A stretch of 64,000 nt of DNA from Mesorhizobium sp. M4B.F.Ca.ET.203.01.1.1 (GTDB taxonomy: Bacteria > Pseudomonadota > Alphaproteobacteria > Rhizobiales > Rhizobiaceae): positions 248,001 through 312,000 of the forward strand of contig NZ_SRUO01000004.1 in NCBI RefSeq assembly GCF_004791025.1. The letters are read 5' to 3'. A program made the translations under genes and the position numbers. Below are positions 16,475 to 24,813 of the stretch, piece by piece. Each line of letters begins with the position of its first letter. Position 1 is the stretch's first letter. The notes under the pieces were generated by a model. That model searched no databases, was not told the origin of the DNA, and worked only from the letters and a program-made list of their open reading frames with translations.

Positions 16475-17098
16475 ATGTCTACTCGCATTGCAAAGCCGCG
16501 CATGCGCATGCGTAAGGTGCCGCGCCAGGCGCGTTCGCGGGCAACCGTCGAGGCGATCATCGAGGCGGGTGCTCATGTTCTGAGCGAGCTCGGATGGGCC
16601 GGCTTCACCACCAACAAGGTGGCCGAGGCGGCCGGCGTCAGCATCGGCTCGCTCTACCAATATTTTCCCGACAAGCTGTCGCTGCTCGAAGCGATCCGGC
16701 GCCGCCATTTCGATCAGGTGCTGTCGGTGATCGCCGAATCAGCCGAAGGCGGCAAACCGCTCAGGCGATTCGCGCAGGAGCTGGTGCGCGGCATGATCGA
16801 GGCGCACAGCATCCATCCGACGCTGCATCAGGTGCTGCTCGACGAAGCCCCAGGCGACCGCGGCTCGCGCGCCGCGCATGCCTCGTTCCAGGCCCGCTAT
16901 CTCGAACACTACACGGCCGCCGTGGCGCAGTATCGCCGACGCCGGAAAGACGTCGAGACGATCGCGCGCGTGCTGTCGTCGGCGGTCGAGGGCGTGATCC
17001 ACAATGCAGCGCGACGCGACATGCTGGACGCGCCGGAGCTGCGCAAGCAGCTGGTCGAGCTGATCTGCGCTTACCTCTCCGCCACGCGTACGGGATGA
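16475..17098 (+). CDS. TetR/AcrR family transcriptional regulator
   Basis: The 207-residue protein starts with a basic arm rich in Arg and Met, then a TetR helix-turn-helix (about 22-68, with Phe-Thr-Thr-Asn-Lys-Val-Ala-Glu-x-Ala-Gly-Val-Ser-x-Gly-Ser-Leu-Tyr-Gln-Tyr-Phe) and a ligand-binding helical domain. It is divergent from the DinB gene; the 63-base gap (16412-16474) is AT-rich, holds a TTTCGAAA palindrome at 16427-16434, and probably carries both promoters and the operator. Self-control and control of the DinB gene is inference from arrangement. Confidence 0.88.
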   Translation: MSTRIAKPRMRMRKVPRQARSRATVEAIIEAGAHVLSELGWAGFTTNKVAEAAGVSIGSLYQYFPDKLSLLEAIRRRHFDQVLSVIAESAEGGKPLRRFAQELVRGMIEAHSIHPTLHQVLLDEAPGDRGSRAAHASFQARYLEHYTAAVAQYRRRRKDVETIARVLSSAVEGVIHNAARRDMLDAPELRKQLVELICAYLSATRTG

Positions 17099-17120
17099 TA
17101 CGGTCGAACCCCTTCGCCGC

Positions 17121-17957
17121 TCACGCCTGATAGCCGAGGCAGATGGCGCCGAGCGCGACGACGGCGCAGGCGCCGACGCGGCGCGGCGTCAGTTGCTCGC
17201 CGAGGAAGAACCGGCCGATGAAGGCGGCGAAGACGACGCTGGTTTCGCGGATGGCGGTGATCGGGCCGGCGGGGCCGAGCGCGAAGGCGGCGACCACCAC
17301 GCCGTAGGCAAGCAGCGCGAACAGGCCGCCGGCCAGCGCCTTGCGGGTTTCCGGCGCGCTGAAGTCGACGATGAGCCTGCCGCGCAGCATGACGAAGGTG
17401 GCCGGCAGCAGGGCGCCGTAGATCAGCAGCACCCAGGCAGTGTAGGCGCCGCTGTCGCCGGCGGCGCGGACGCCGATCGCATCGACGGTCGCGTAGGCGG
17501 CGATGATCGCGCCCGTCGCCAGCGCGTAGAGGATCGACGTCGTCGATGCCCTTCCCTTGCCGAGCGACAGTCCCATGATGCCGCAGGCGACCAGCGCGAC
17601 GCCGGCGATCTCCGGCGTGGTGAGCCGCTGGCCGGCCATGAGGAAGCTGCCAAGCGTAACCAGCAACGGCACGCTGCCGCGCACGATCGGATAGACCTGC
17701 CCCAGCTCGCCATAGCGGTAGGCGGCGACAAGGAACACGCTGTAGCCGACCTGCAGGCCGGCCGAGAGCACGACATAGGGCCAGGCGGCCGCGGCCGGAA
17801 GCGCGTGAAAAAGCGCCATGGGAATGGCGATGAACGTGCTGGAAAAGCTCATGACCGTGATCGTCCACAGCCTGTCGGCCCCCGTCCGCAGGAAGGCGTT
17901 CCAGCTGGCATGCAGGATGGCGGCGAACAGCGCCAGCCCGATGACCGCCGCGCTCAT
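17121..17957 (-). CDS. EamA (DMT) family transporter
   Basis: The 278-residue protein has about ten hydrophobic segments forming two EamA repeats (about 5-135 and 145-277), the usual form of drug/metabolite exporters. The second repeat ends in the common Phe-Leu-Gly-Glu-Gln-Leu-Thr-Pro-Arg-Arg motif. The ATG at 17957 overlaps the TGA of the upstream TetR gene as ATGA, so the two are translated together, and the transporter is likely the regulator's own target. Substrate unknown. Confidence 0.88.
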   Translation of the reverse strand: MSAAVIGLALFAAILHASWNAFLRTGADRLWTITVMSFSSTFIAIPMALFHALPAAAAWPYVVLSAGLQVGYSVFLVAAYRYGELGQVYPIVRGSVPLLVTLGSFLMAGQRLTTPEIAGVALVACGIMGLSLGKGRASTTSILYALATGAIIAAYATVDAIGVRAAGDSGAYTAWVLLIYGALLPATFVMLRGRLIVDFSAPETRKALAGGLFALLAYGVVVAAFALGPAGPITAIRETSVVFAAFIGRFFLGEQLTPRRVGACAVVALGAICLGYQA

Positions 17958-18535
17958 TGCCGCCCCCACGCGCCCGCGATGATGGCGGCCGCTGCCTTGC
18001 GGGCATTGCCGATGGCGGCGTCAGCCTCGCCCATCTGCGCCAGCAGCGTCGCCCCCTCGATCAGCATCAGCAGCGCCGCCGCGGCGCCCTCCGCCCGCTC
18101 CGGCGGCATCGTCTGCTCGAGGATCGCCTGCATGCGCGACCTCAGGCCATTCTTCTGGCGGGCGACGGCCTTGAACACCGGGTGGGCGGGATCGCCGAAC
18201 TCGGCCAGCGCATGCGCGAACAGACAGCCATGGAAATCGGCGCTGCGGAACCAGCGCTCGTGCCAGTCGAGGATCGTCGCGATTTTTTGCCCGGGCGTCG
18301 CGGCTGCCGTCGCGAGCCGGTCGAGCTGGCGCTCGAAACGGCGGGCGCGATGATCCAGCACCGCGACGATCAACTCGTCCTTGCTCGGGAAATTCCGGTA
18401 CATCGTCATCTTCGCGATGTCAGCCTCGGCGATGATCCGGTCGATGCCGGTGGCATGGAAGCCGTCGCGCTTGAACAGCGCATAGGCGGTGTCGACAACG
18501 TGCTGGCGTTTGGCCGAGGTGCGTGCGGGTGCCAT
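17954..18535 (-). CDS. TetR family transcriptional regulator
   Basis: The 193-residue regulator has a TetR DNA-binding domain at about 8-55 (Phe-His-Ala-Thr-Gly-Ile-Asp-Arg-Ile-Ile-Ala-Glu-Ala-Asp-Ile-Ala and Met-Tyr-Arg-Asn-Phe motifs) and a C-terminal domain of the TetR_C type seen in small repressors of this group. A perfect palindrome at 18552-18567, 16 bases before the start codon, is the evident operator, so it should repress itself and the overlapping EamA exporter gene. The inducer is unknown. Confidence 0.9.
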   Translation of the reverse strand: MAPARTSAKRQHVVDTAYALFKRDGFHATGIDRIIAEADIAKMTMYRNFPSKDELIVAVLDHRARRFERQLDRLATAAATPGQKIATILDWHERWFRSADFHGCLFAHALAEFGDPAHPVFKAVARQKNGLRSRMQAILEQTMPPERAEGAAAALLMLIEGATLLAQMGEADAAIGNARKAAAAIIAGAWGRQ

Positions 18536-18551
18536 GGCATCGCCCCGTGAT

Positions 18552-18567
18552 GAGACAGGTCTGTCTC
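18552..18567. promoter_or_regulatory. Palindromic TetR operator
   Basis: GAGACAG-GT-CTGTCTC has perfect 7-bp arms around two bases. It lies just upstream of the TetR-EamA operon, where an RNA polymerase site is expected, and matches the size of operators bound by TetR dimers. Confidence 0.8.
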
Positions 18568-18718
18568 TTTTCTAGGACGTGAGCGTGCCTATGTCAACTG
18601 GCGAGTCGGCGCGATGGCTCGGAGACACAGACTATGGACTCACAGTTCGGGTCCGCGATGGCCAATCGCAGGCGAGCACCCGCCTTCCTGGGCCGGGAGC
18701 CGGCGGTCAGCGCTGCCC

Positions 18719-19333
18719 TTAGCGCGTGGCGACCACGGCCACGCCGGCGCCGATCATCGCGCCACCGGCGGCGCGGTTCACGCGGCGCACGACGGCGGGC
18801 GTCCGCAGCAGGCCGCGGGCGCGGCCGGCGAGAAGCACATGCCCGCCGATGACCACCGCCTCGACGACCAGGATCACCATTGCCAGCACGCCGAGATGAC
18901 CGGGTGCGAGCGATGCGCCGACCACGTTCGGCAGCAGCGCCACATAGAACAACGGCATCTTCGGATTGCCGAGATTGAGCGCGACGCCGGTGGCGAAGGT
19001 CGCCAGCAGGCCCCGCCGGCCGGAGACGGGCTGCAGGTCAGGCACCACTGGCACGGCAGTCCACAGCCTGATGCCCATCCAGATCAGATAGGCCGCGCCG
19101 CCATAGCGCAGCATGGTCATGACGATCGCCATCTTGGCGGCGATGATCGACAGGCCGAAGGCGGCGAGCGCCAGGAAGATGAGGATGCCGACCACCGTGC
19201 CCGCGCCGTAGGCGATGCCCGACGCGGCGCCATTGGAGAGGGTGCGGGCGACGATCGTCATATTGTCCGGACCTGGGCTCGCGGCAAAGACGAAGAAGGC
19301 TGCCGCGAAGGCAAGCAGGGTCGCAATGTCCAT
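18719..19333 (-). CDS. LysE family exporter
   Basis: The 204-residue protein has six hydrophobic segments and the LysE/RhtB N-terminal signature with Ser-Pro-Gly-Pro-Asp (about residues 19-23) in the first span, followed by a Gly-x-x-x-Gly-x-Gly motif in the second. It is predicted to export an amino acid or homoserine-lactone-like compound. CGGGAG upstream supports the ATG. It is a single gene, 150 bases upstream-facing from the TetR operator region. Confidence 0.88.
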   Translation of the reverse strand: MDIATLLAFAAAFFVFAASPGPDNMTIVARTLSNGAASGIAYGAGTVVGILIFLALAAFGLSIIAAKMAIVMTMLRYGGAAYLIWMGIRLWTAVPVVPDLQPVSGRRGLLATFATGVALNLGNPKMPLFYVALLPNVVGASLAPGHLGVLAMVILVVEAVVIGGHVLLAGRARGLLRTPAVVRRVNRAAGGAMIGAGVAVVATR

Positions 19334-19447
19334 GAAAACTCCCGAGTGTGATCAATCGCTCTCGGGAGATCAGGTTAGCCGATTTGCCACGCGGCGAAAG
19401 CCGGCAAAGCCGGAATCTTCGCTACGACAACCGCGCTTGCGCCTGGC

Positions 19448-19900
19448 TCAGCGCAGCACGCGGCAGCGGCCGTTATAGACCATCCAGCGGTCGAAGCCCG
19501 AAACGCAGAATTCGACATTGTCGCCGATCGAGGCAAAGCCCTGGCCTTCCTCGATCAGGTACCAGATGGTGCGGGCGCGACCGTCGGACAGGCTGACCGT
19601 GGCGCCGCAATAGCGGCGGCCGATCGGCCATTCCTCGCTGGCCGGCAGGTAGCGGTGCTGGTGGATGCGGCTGAAATCGGTGATTGCGACATCGGGCAGA
19701 TGCGGCACGTGGCGCACCTGATAGGCGAAGCGGTTGGTGATCTTGTTCAGCACCCAGGCCTCGCCGCAGATGCCGCCGTCCTCCTCGGAATAGACGGCGA
19801 GGTCGGCGGCATGCGCCGCCTGGGTGAAGCCGAGCGACGTGGCCAGCGGCGTGCAGAGCGAAATCAGGGCGGCAAGAGCGGAACGAGCGAAGCGAGTCAT
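19448..19900 (-). CDS. Secreted hypothetical protein with four cysteines
   Basis: The 150-residue product has a long signal peptide (to about residue 31, Ala-His-Ala-Ala) and a compact mature part with four cysteines (near residues 45, 97, 132 and 145) that could make two disulfides in the periplasm. Tyr, Arg and Trp are frequent. It is a small one-gene unit between LysE and rlmJ. I do not recognise the family. Confidence 0.68.
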   Translation of the reverse strand: MTRFARSALAALISLCTPLATSLGFTQAAHAADLAVYSEEDGGICGEAWVLNKITNRFAYQVRHVPHLPDVAITDFSRIHQHRYLPASEEWPIGRRYCGATVSLSDGRARTIWYLIEEGQGFASIGDNVEFCVSGFDRWMVYNGRCRVLR

Positions 19901-20092
19901 GGCAGCCTCTCAAGGTCGATTGCGCGCACTGTGCGGATTCGCCGCTCAACGGTCAAGCGGTTGCGCTGGCAATGGTTTCCAAGGCATGGCCAGCGGCATC
20001 GACGGTCGATCGTCAATCCTCACAAGGCACCGCGCGGCCGAAGCCGGCGACACTTTCCCGCTTGGCTAGCGCCCCGGCCTGAAGTGGGCGGG

Positions 20093-20941
20093 CTACTCGC
20101 CCGCCAGCCAGTCAACCGTCCAGCGCGACGGCTGCGCGAGCGCCATCGCCTTGTGCAGGGCCGGCAGCATCAGGCGCAACTCGCCTTCCAGCGTGAAGGG
20201 CGGGTTGACCACCACCATGCCGGTGCCGTCGAGGCTGGGCTCGGCTGATGCCGGCCGGATCTCGAAGCCGATGTCGAGCAGCTTGGGGATGCCGGCATTC
20301 CTCAGCGCCGCCCTGAAGGCAGCGACCGCCTTGCGGTCCTTGATCGGATACCAGAGCGCGTAGATGCCGCCCGGCCAGCGCCTGTGCGCCTTCGACAGCC
20401 CGTCGACGAGGCGGGCGAACTCCCCCTCCTCCTCGAAAGGCGGATCGACGAGCACCAGGCCGCGTTTCTCCTTCGGCGGCAGATGCGCGCCGAGCGCCAG
20501 CCAGCCGTCGAGTTCGATCACCCTGGTCTGGAAATCGCCGGCGAAGACTGCTTTGAGCCGCTCCGCGTCCTGCGGATGCAGTTCGATCGCCGTCAGCCGG
20601 TCCTGCTTGCGCAGCAGGTGCCTGGCGATCAGAGGCGAGCCGGGATAGTTCTTCACCCCGCCTTCGGGGTTCACGGCGCGAACGGCCTCGAGGTAGGGCG
20701 CCAGCAGGGCGGCGACCCTGGTATCCAGATCCGCGCCGACCAGCCGGCCGATGCCGCCCAGCCATTCGCCGGTCTTCTGCGCTTCAACCGACGACAGGTC
20801 GTAGCGGCCGATGCCGGCATGGGTGTCGATGACGCGAAACGCCTTGTCCTTCTGCTTCAGATAGTCGAGCAGCCGCGTCAGCACGGCATGCTTGACGACA
20901 TCGGCGAAATTGCCGGCGTGGTAGGCGTGGCGGTAGTTCAT
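20093..20941 (-). CDS. rlmJ: 23S rRNA (adenine-2030-N6)-methyltransferase RlmJ
   Basis: The 282-residue enzyme methylates A2030 in 23S rRNA. The N-terminus (Tyr-Arg-His-Ala-Tyr-His-Ala-Gly-Asn-Phe-Ala-Asp-Val-Val-Lys-His) matches the RlmJ signature that forms part of the SAM pocket, and the catalytic Asp-Pro-Pro-Phe is at 166-169. Length is typical. It starts seven bases after the stop of a small membrane protein gene and is probably cotranscribed with that gene and the TetR gene further upstream. Confidence 0.93.
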   Translation of the reverse strand: MNYRHAYHAGNFADVVKHAVLTRLLDYLKQKDKAFRVIDTHAGIGRYDLSSVEAQKTGEWLGGIGRLVGADLDTRVAALLAPYLEAVRAVNPEGGVKNYPGSPLIARHLLRKQDRLTAIELHPQDAERLKAVFAGDFQTRVIELDGWLALGAHLPPKEKRGLVLVDPPFEEEGEFARLVDGLSKAHRRWPGGIYALWYPIKDRKAVAAFRAALRNAGIPKLLDIGFEIRPASAEPSLDGTGMVVVNPPFTLEGELRLMLPALHKAMALAQPSRWTVDWLAGE

Positions 20942-20948
20942 GCCGGGC

Positions 20949-21572
20949 TCAATTCGACGAGCCGCCGCGGCCCCAGCGCGGTGGTGGAGGCTGCGAGTTC
21001 GGGTTCGGCGGCCGGCCGCCGCGACCGCCGAACGCGAAGGAAAGCACCAGTCCGATCAGACCGGCTGCCATCAGCGCATAGCCGGCCGGCCGCGCCCGCC
21101 CGTCGATCGCGCCGGCCTCGGCGCGCAGCACGAGATCCACCGCGCGGATCGGGATGTCCTCGGCATCGCCCGGACCGACGGTGAAGAGATAGGGGCCGGC
21201 GCTGACCGTCTGGATCACGCCCGCCTCGTCGCGGAAGATCTTGTCCGGCAGTTGCGGGCTTGCCTGGCGCGGATTGTCGGAGTGGTTGAACTGGAGCGTC
21301 GAGGCGAGTTCGGTGCGACCGCCCGTGGCGGCGGTGAGCGTTAGCACGGTGCGCTGCTGCGAGACGATGCGTTCGGCCCGAGCGGTGAGATCCACCAGCA
21401 CCCGCAGCGGCGCGTCGCGCGCGGCAAGCGGGATCGTCACCGGCCGGAAGCGGCCTTGCTCGTAGACCCGCCAGGTGCCGATCTCGTGGCCGGAGAAATT
21501 GCTCATCGCCCAGGGATAGAGGACGCCGATGGCGACGCCGGCGAGGAGAACAAGAACGAAGAGAAAGCGCAT
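20949..21572 (-). CDS. Membrane protein with periplasmic domain, hypothetical
   Basis: The 207-residue product has an N-terminal span (about 3-22), a beta-rich region of about 135 residues probably in the periplasm, a second span (about 163-183) and a Gly/Pro/Asn-rich cytoplasmic tail. This is a two-span envelope protein of unknown function. It lies between the TetR gene (16-base gap) and rlmJ (7-base gap), so the three likely share a message. Confidence 0.7.
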   Translation of the reverse strand: MRFLFVLVLLAGVAIGVLYPWAMSNFSGHEIGTWRVYEQGRFRPVTIPLAARDAPLRVLVDLTARAERIVSQQRTVLTLTAATGGRTELASTLQFNHSDNPRQASPQLPDKIFRDEAGVIQTVSAGPYLFTVGPGDAEDIPIRAVDLVLRAEAGAIDGRARPAGYALMAAGLIGLVLSFAFGGRGGRPPNPNSQPPPPRWGRGGSSN

Positions 21573-21588
21573 CGAGGGCCTTGGCTAG

Positions 21589-22284
21589 CTAATTGCTGTG
21601 GCCGCGATCGCTTCCAGCTTTTGCGGTCGCGGCCCGGGCACCATCGCGAATCCGCTCCATCTCGTCCAGCAGCATCTCCAGGCCGAGATCGAAGGTCTTG
21701 TCGAAACCGGTGGTGCCGAAATAGGCCCCGGCCGCCACGACGCTGGGAAAATCCCGCGCCATCTCCTCGCTGCTGACGGTGGTGACGGCCGACGGGCCCT
21801 TGGCATAGCCGGCGGTCTCGTCGAGGATCCCCCCCATCAGGTAATAGCCAGCGGCACGGAACAGCCGGGCGCTGAGCTCGGGCCCGAAGCCGCCCGCCTC
21901 GAACAGGCCGATGATGCTGTTCAGCTTGGCCAGACATGGCGGCGAGTTCATGCGGTAGACGACGATGAACGGCGCGAAGGCCGGATGCTCGGTCGCGACG
22001 CGGCGGAACTCCTGCATGCCGATGCGGACCCGTTCGCGCCAGGGCAGGCCGTCGCCGGGGATCACCAGCGCGTTCATCTGCCGGTCGACCAGCGCCTCAT
22101 AGAGATGCGCCTGCGAAGGATAGTGATGATAGATGCTCATCGCCTCGCAGCCGAGCGCCGCGGCGAGTTTTCGCATCGAAAAGCCGGAAAGGCCCTCCCG
22201 TTCGATCACCTCGAAGGCGGCGTCCTCGATCATCTCGCGGGACAGCCGGCCGCGCGCTCGCTTTTTTTTGATCGATGAGTCCAT
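21589..22284 (-). CDS. TetR family transcriptional regulator
   Basis: The 231-residue regulator opens with a Lys/Arg arm, then a TetR helix-turn-helix (about 14-60, Phe-Ser-Met-Arg-Lys-Leu-Ala-Ala-Ala-Leu-Gly and Ser-Ile-Tyr-His-His-Tyr motifs), and a C-terminal domain like TetR_C_1. It is divergent from an exported CxxC protein gene. Two palindromes, at 22300-22312 and 22331-22343, fill the space between them and are the likely operators for control of both directions. Confidence 0.9.
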   Translation of the reverse strand: MDSSIKKKRARGRLSREMIEDAAFEVIEREGLSGFSMRKLAAALGCEAMSIYHHYPSQAHLYEALVDRQMNALVIPGDGLPWRERVRIGMQEFRRVATEHPAFAPFIVVYRMNSPPCLAKLNSIIGLFEAGGFGPELSARLFRAAGYYLMGGILDETAGYAKGPSAVTTVSSEEMARDFPSVVAAGAYFGTTGFDKTFDLGLEMLLDEMERIRDGARAATAKAGSDRGHSN

Positions 22285-22299
22285 GGCGTCGCTTGACAG

Positions 22300-22343
22300 C
22301 TTACACTGTAAGGTTCATTTTCTGCCCTACCTTACATCGTAAG
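22300..22343. promoter_or_regulatory. Tandem palindromic operators in divergent region
   Basis: CTTACA-C-TGTAAG (22300-22312) and CTTAC-ATC-GTAAG (22331-22343) are two near-identical palindromes with centres 31 bases apart, about three helical turns, so two dimers would bind one face. A TTGACA at 22294-22299 touches the first, which fits repression by blocking a plus-strand promoter. Confidence 0.82.
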
Positions 22344-22369
22344 GCTAACAAACACCAGAGGAGAAAAAC

Positions 22370-22849
22370 ATGTCGGCCCGTCGCACGCTTTCGATCACAC
22401 AGTCCTCCCTTCGCCTTGCCTCCGCATCCATGCTGGCTACCGCTTGCGCGCTGACCCTGACCCTGGCCTCGGCGCCCGCCCAGGCCGACGACTACGACGC
22501 CACCATCAAGGACATCCAGTCGACCATGGGCGGCGTGCCAAGCTTCGTGAAGCAGTTCCCGAAGGCCGGTCTGCCCGGCGCCTGGGCCGAGGTCAAGGCC
22601 ATCGAGCTCAGCGACAAGACGGCGCTGCCGCCCAAGGTCAAGTCGCTGATCTCGCTGGCGGTCGCCGCCCAGATCCCGTGCAACTACTGTATATGGTCGG
22701 ACACGCAGGACGCCAAGCGCGCCGGCGCCACCGACGAGGAGATCCAGGAGGCTGTGGCGATGGCTGCGCTAACCCGCCACTGGAGCACCATCTTCAACGG
22801 CATGCAGGTCGATTTCGAGCAGTTCAAGAAGGAAATGGGCGGCGAATAG
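22370..22849 (+). CDS. Exported carboxymuconolactone decarboxylase/AhpD-like protein
   Basis: The 159-residue protein carries a signal peptide (to about residue 39, Ala-Gln-Ala) before a carboxymuconolactone-decarboxylase/AhpD helical domain. The Cys104-x2-Cys107 redox pair is kept, and the Gly-Ala-Thr-x-Glu-Glu-Ile-x-Glu-Ala stretch follows it. The His usually four residues after the second Cys is replaced by Asp111. Most AhpD-like proteins are cytoplasmic, so export is unusual; a periplasmic thiol redox role is possible. GAGGAGAAAAAC gives a strong ribosome binding site. It is probably repressed by the divergent TetR through the two operators. Confidence 0.87.
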   Translation: MSARRTLSITQSSLRLASASMLATACALTLTLASAPAQADDYDATIKDIQSTMGGVPSFVKQFPKAGLPGAWAEVKAIELSDKTALPPKVKSLISLAVAAQIPCNYCIWSDTQDAKRAGATDEEIQEAVAMAALTRHWSTIFNGMQVDFEQFKKEMGGE

Positions 22850-22902
22850 GAGAGGAATGGGGCGGCGGGCAGCCCGCCGGCAGCAAGGATCTGGTTGATC
22901 GA

Positions 22903-22929
22903 CAAGGCCCGTCATCGGCGGGCCTTGCT
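22903..22929 (+). terminator. Probable terminator hairpin
   Basis: AAGGCCCG and CGGGCCTT pair around a short loop, followed by a weak T-rich tract (TTGCTTGC). It lies 54 bases past the stop of the AhpD-like gene. A second small hairpin lies at 22863-22878. Confidence 0.55.
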
Positions 22930-23772
22930 TGCTGCCGCCGATGGCTACCGCGCTCTTCCTCCAACTCGCGCGGCGCGGCATGCTGCGCCCTTCGGTCGCC
23001 GGATCAAGCCCGGCCGTTCAATGCATCCCAGAGTGGCAGACCTCACGCCGTTCCGGTTGAAACCGGGCCGCGGCGCCCGGATGACGGGCACGCCCGCCTG
23101 CCCGGCGAGATATGCGGCAGTCGCCGTCCGGCGCCGTCGCGCCTGTTTGCGATCCGGGCGAGTGCTGACAGAAATCGCGCCAACTCTTTACCGACATAGA
23201 ACGGAGCCTGGTCAAGAAAACCTGTATTTCCCAAGATTGAGCAAAGCACATCCGCAGCGCACGGAAAGACAGACACCCGCTGCATTTGCCGGTTCGATAA
23301 GTCGACACCTTCAAGTCCGCTGGCCCCTTCGCCAACAAGCTTTGCGAGGCTCCCAGAGAGCCTGCCTCGCCGGGGGCCGCAGCCGATTTCGCCCACCATT
23401 CCGGACCGGCAGGCAGCCCGATTCGTAAGGTGCATGATTAACCAATCACCAATGTATGAGGTTAACGGATCGCTAATTTAGTTGACTACAATCGCCATAG
23501 GTATATTTTTATATGCGTTGGGTGTGCAATTTGGGCGAGCAAGATCGGCGATGGTGGCAACCAGACGCGTGATCGCGATTCACGGGGCATAGCGGGCTGA
23601 GCGGCAACCAATAAGCCGTACGGCACTGCTCCCGCAAACTCAGACGTTTTTACGCACATCATGGGTGATGGCGCCTCGGCTTACGCTGAGGGTCGCTACT
23701 GTTTCGGGACTTGGTCGAGCAACGCTCTTGCTTGGCCGGGGTGGTGGTGCGCGTGCTGCGTAAGGGGGAGTC
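22930..23772. promoter_or_regulatory. 843-base leader region before the carbohydrate genes
   Basis: I find no supported gene; the open frames have poor composition. The stretch 23430-23520 drops sharply in GC and looks like a promoter. TTGACT at 23482-23487 with TATTTT at 23504-23509 (16-base spacer) is the best candidate pair, which would leave an untranslated leader of roughly 250 bases before the UDP-xylose synthase gene. Confidence 0.4.
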
Positions 23773-24813
23773 ATGAGCAGGGTGATGAAGGTCGTGAAGC
23801 TCGACCCAAGGGGTGGTCGCAAGGGTGCCAATACCGATCGCGGCCGGGCGCTGGTCGCTGGCGGCGCCGGGTTCCTGGGTTCGCATCTGTGCGAGAGGCT
23901 GCTGCATGACGGATACGAAGTCGTCGTCCTCGACAACTTCCACACCGGAAAGCGCTACAACCTCAACGGCATGCATCGCGATCCGTTCTTCACCTGCATC
24001 AAGCACGACATCGTCGACGCCTTGCCGATGGATCTCGCCGTCGACGAGATATACAACCTCGCCTGCCCCGCCTCTCCGCCGCACTATCAGGCCGATCCGA
24101 TCCATACATTCAAGACGAGCGTGCTGGGCTCCATCAACCTTCTGGAACTCGCCCGGCGGCACAATGCCAAGATCTTCCAGGCTTCGACGTCGGAGATCTA
24201 TGGCGACCCGCTGGTGCACCCGCAGCCCGAAAGCTATTTCGGCAACGTCAACACGCATGGCCCGCGCTCCTGCTATGACGAGGGCAAGCGCTCGGCCGAG
24301 ACGCTGTTCTTCGACTATTCGAGGACATACGGTATCGACGTGCGCGTCGCGCGCATCTTCAACACCTATGGCCGCCGCATGCAGCCCGATGACGGGCGGG
24401 TGGTGTCGAACTTCATCGTCCAGGCGCTGCGCGGCGAAGACATAACCGTCTACGGCAGCGGCATGCAGACGCGCTCGTTCTGCTACGTCGACGACCTCAT
24501 CGAAGGCTTCATCCGGCTGATGAACGCCCCAACTTCGCCCGCCCATCCGGTCAATCTCGGCAACCCCGTCGAATTCACCATCATGGAACTGGCAGAGCTG
24601 GTCATCGACTATACGAATTCGCGCTCGCGGATCGTGCACCGGCCGCTGCCGGTCGACGACCCCAAGCAACGCAAGCCGGACATCTCCTTCGCCAGGCAGC
24701 ATCTCGACTGGGAGCCGAAGATCAGCCTGAGAGAAGGGCTCGCCCATACCACGCAGTATTTCGACGCCTTGCTCGGCAGTCGCCGGCCCGTCAAGGAGGC
24801 TGTCACGTCATGA
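23773..24813 (+). CDS. UDP-glucuronate decarboxylase (UDP-xylose synthase)
   Basis: The 346-residue SDR-fold enzyme should oxidise, decarboxylate and re-reduce UDP-glucuronate to UDP-xylose with bound NAD. Family marks are the nucleotide loop Gly30-Gly-Ala-Gly-Phe-Leu-Gly36, the [10 protein letters not shown] segment near 98, Ser140-Glu141 in Ser-Thr-Ser-Glu-Ile-Tyr-Gly-Asp-Pro, and the Tyr168-x3-Lys172 pair in Tyr-Asp-Glu-Gly-Lys. All are diagnostic of UXS over other epimerases. The basic N-terminal 25 residues are an extension. The stop overlaps galE as ATGA. Confidence 0.93.
   Translation: MSRVMKVVKLDPRGGRKGANTDRGRALVAGGAGFLGSHLCERLLHDGYEVVVLDNFHTGKRYNLNGMHRDPFFTCIKHDIVDALPMDLAVDEIYNLACPASPPHYQADPIHTFKTSVLGSINLLELARRHNAKIFQASTSEIYGDPLVHPQPESYFGNVNTHGPRSCYDEGKRSAETLFFDYSRTYGIDVRVARIFNTYGRRMQPDDGRVVSNFIVQALRGEDITVYGSGMQTRSFCYVDDLIEGFIRLMNAPTSPAHPVNLGNPVEFTIMELAELVIDYTNSRSRIVHRPLPVDDPKQRKPDISFARQHLDWEPKISLREGLAHTTQYFDALLGSRRPVKEAVTS

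Noticed and set aside
22895-23435. Open frames on both strands in the region before the UDP-xylose synthase gene
   Set aside because: Arg/Pro/Ala-rich composition, no ribosome binding site, no family pattern; treated as non-coding.
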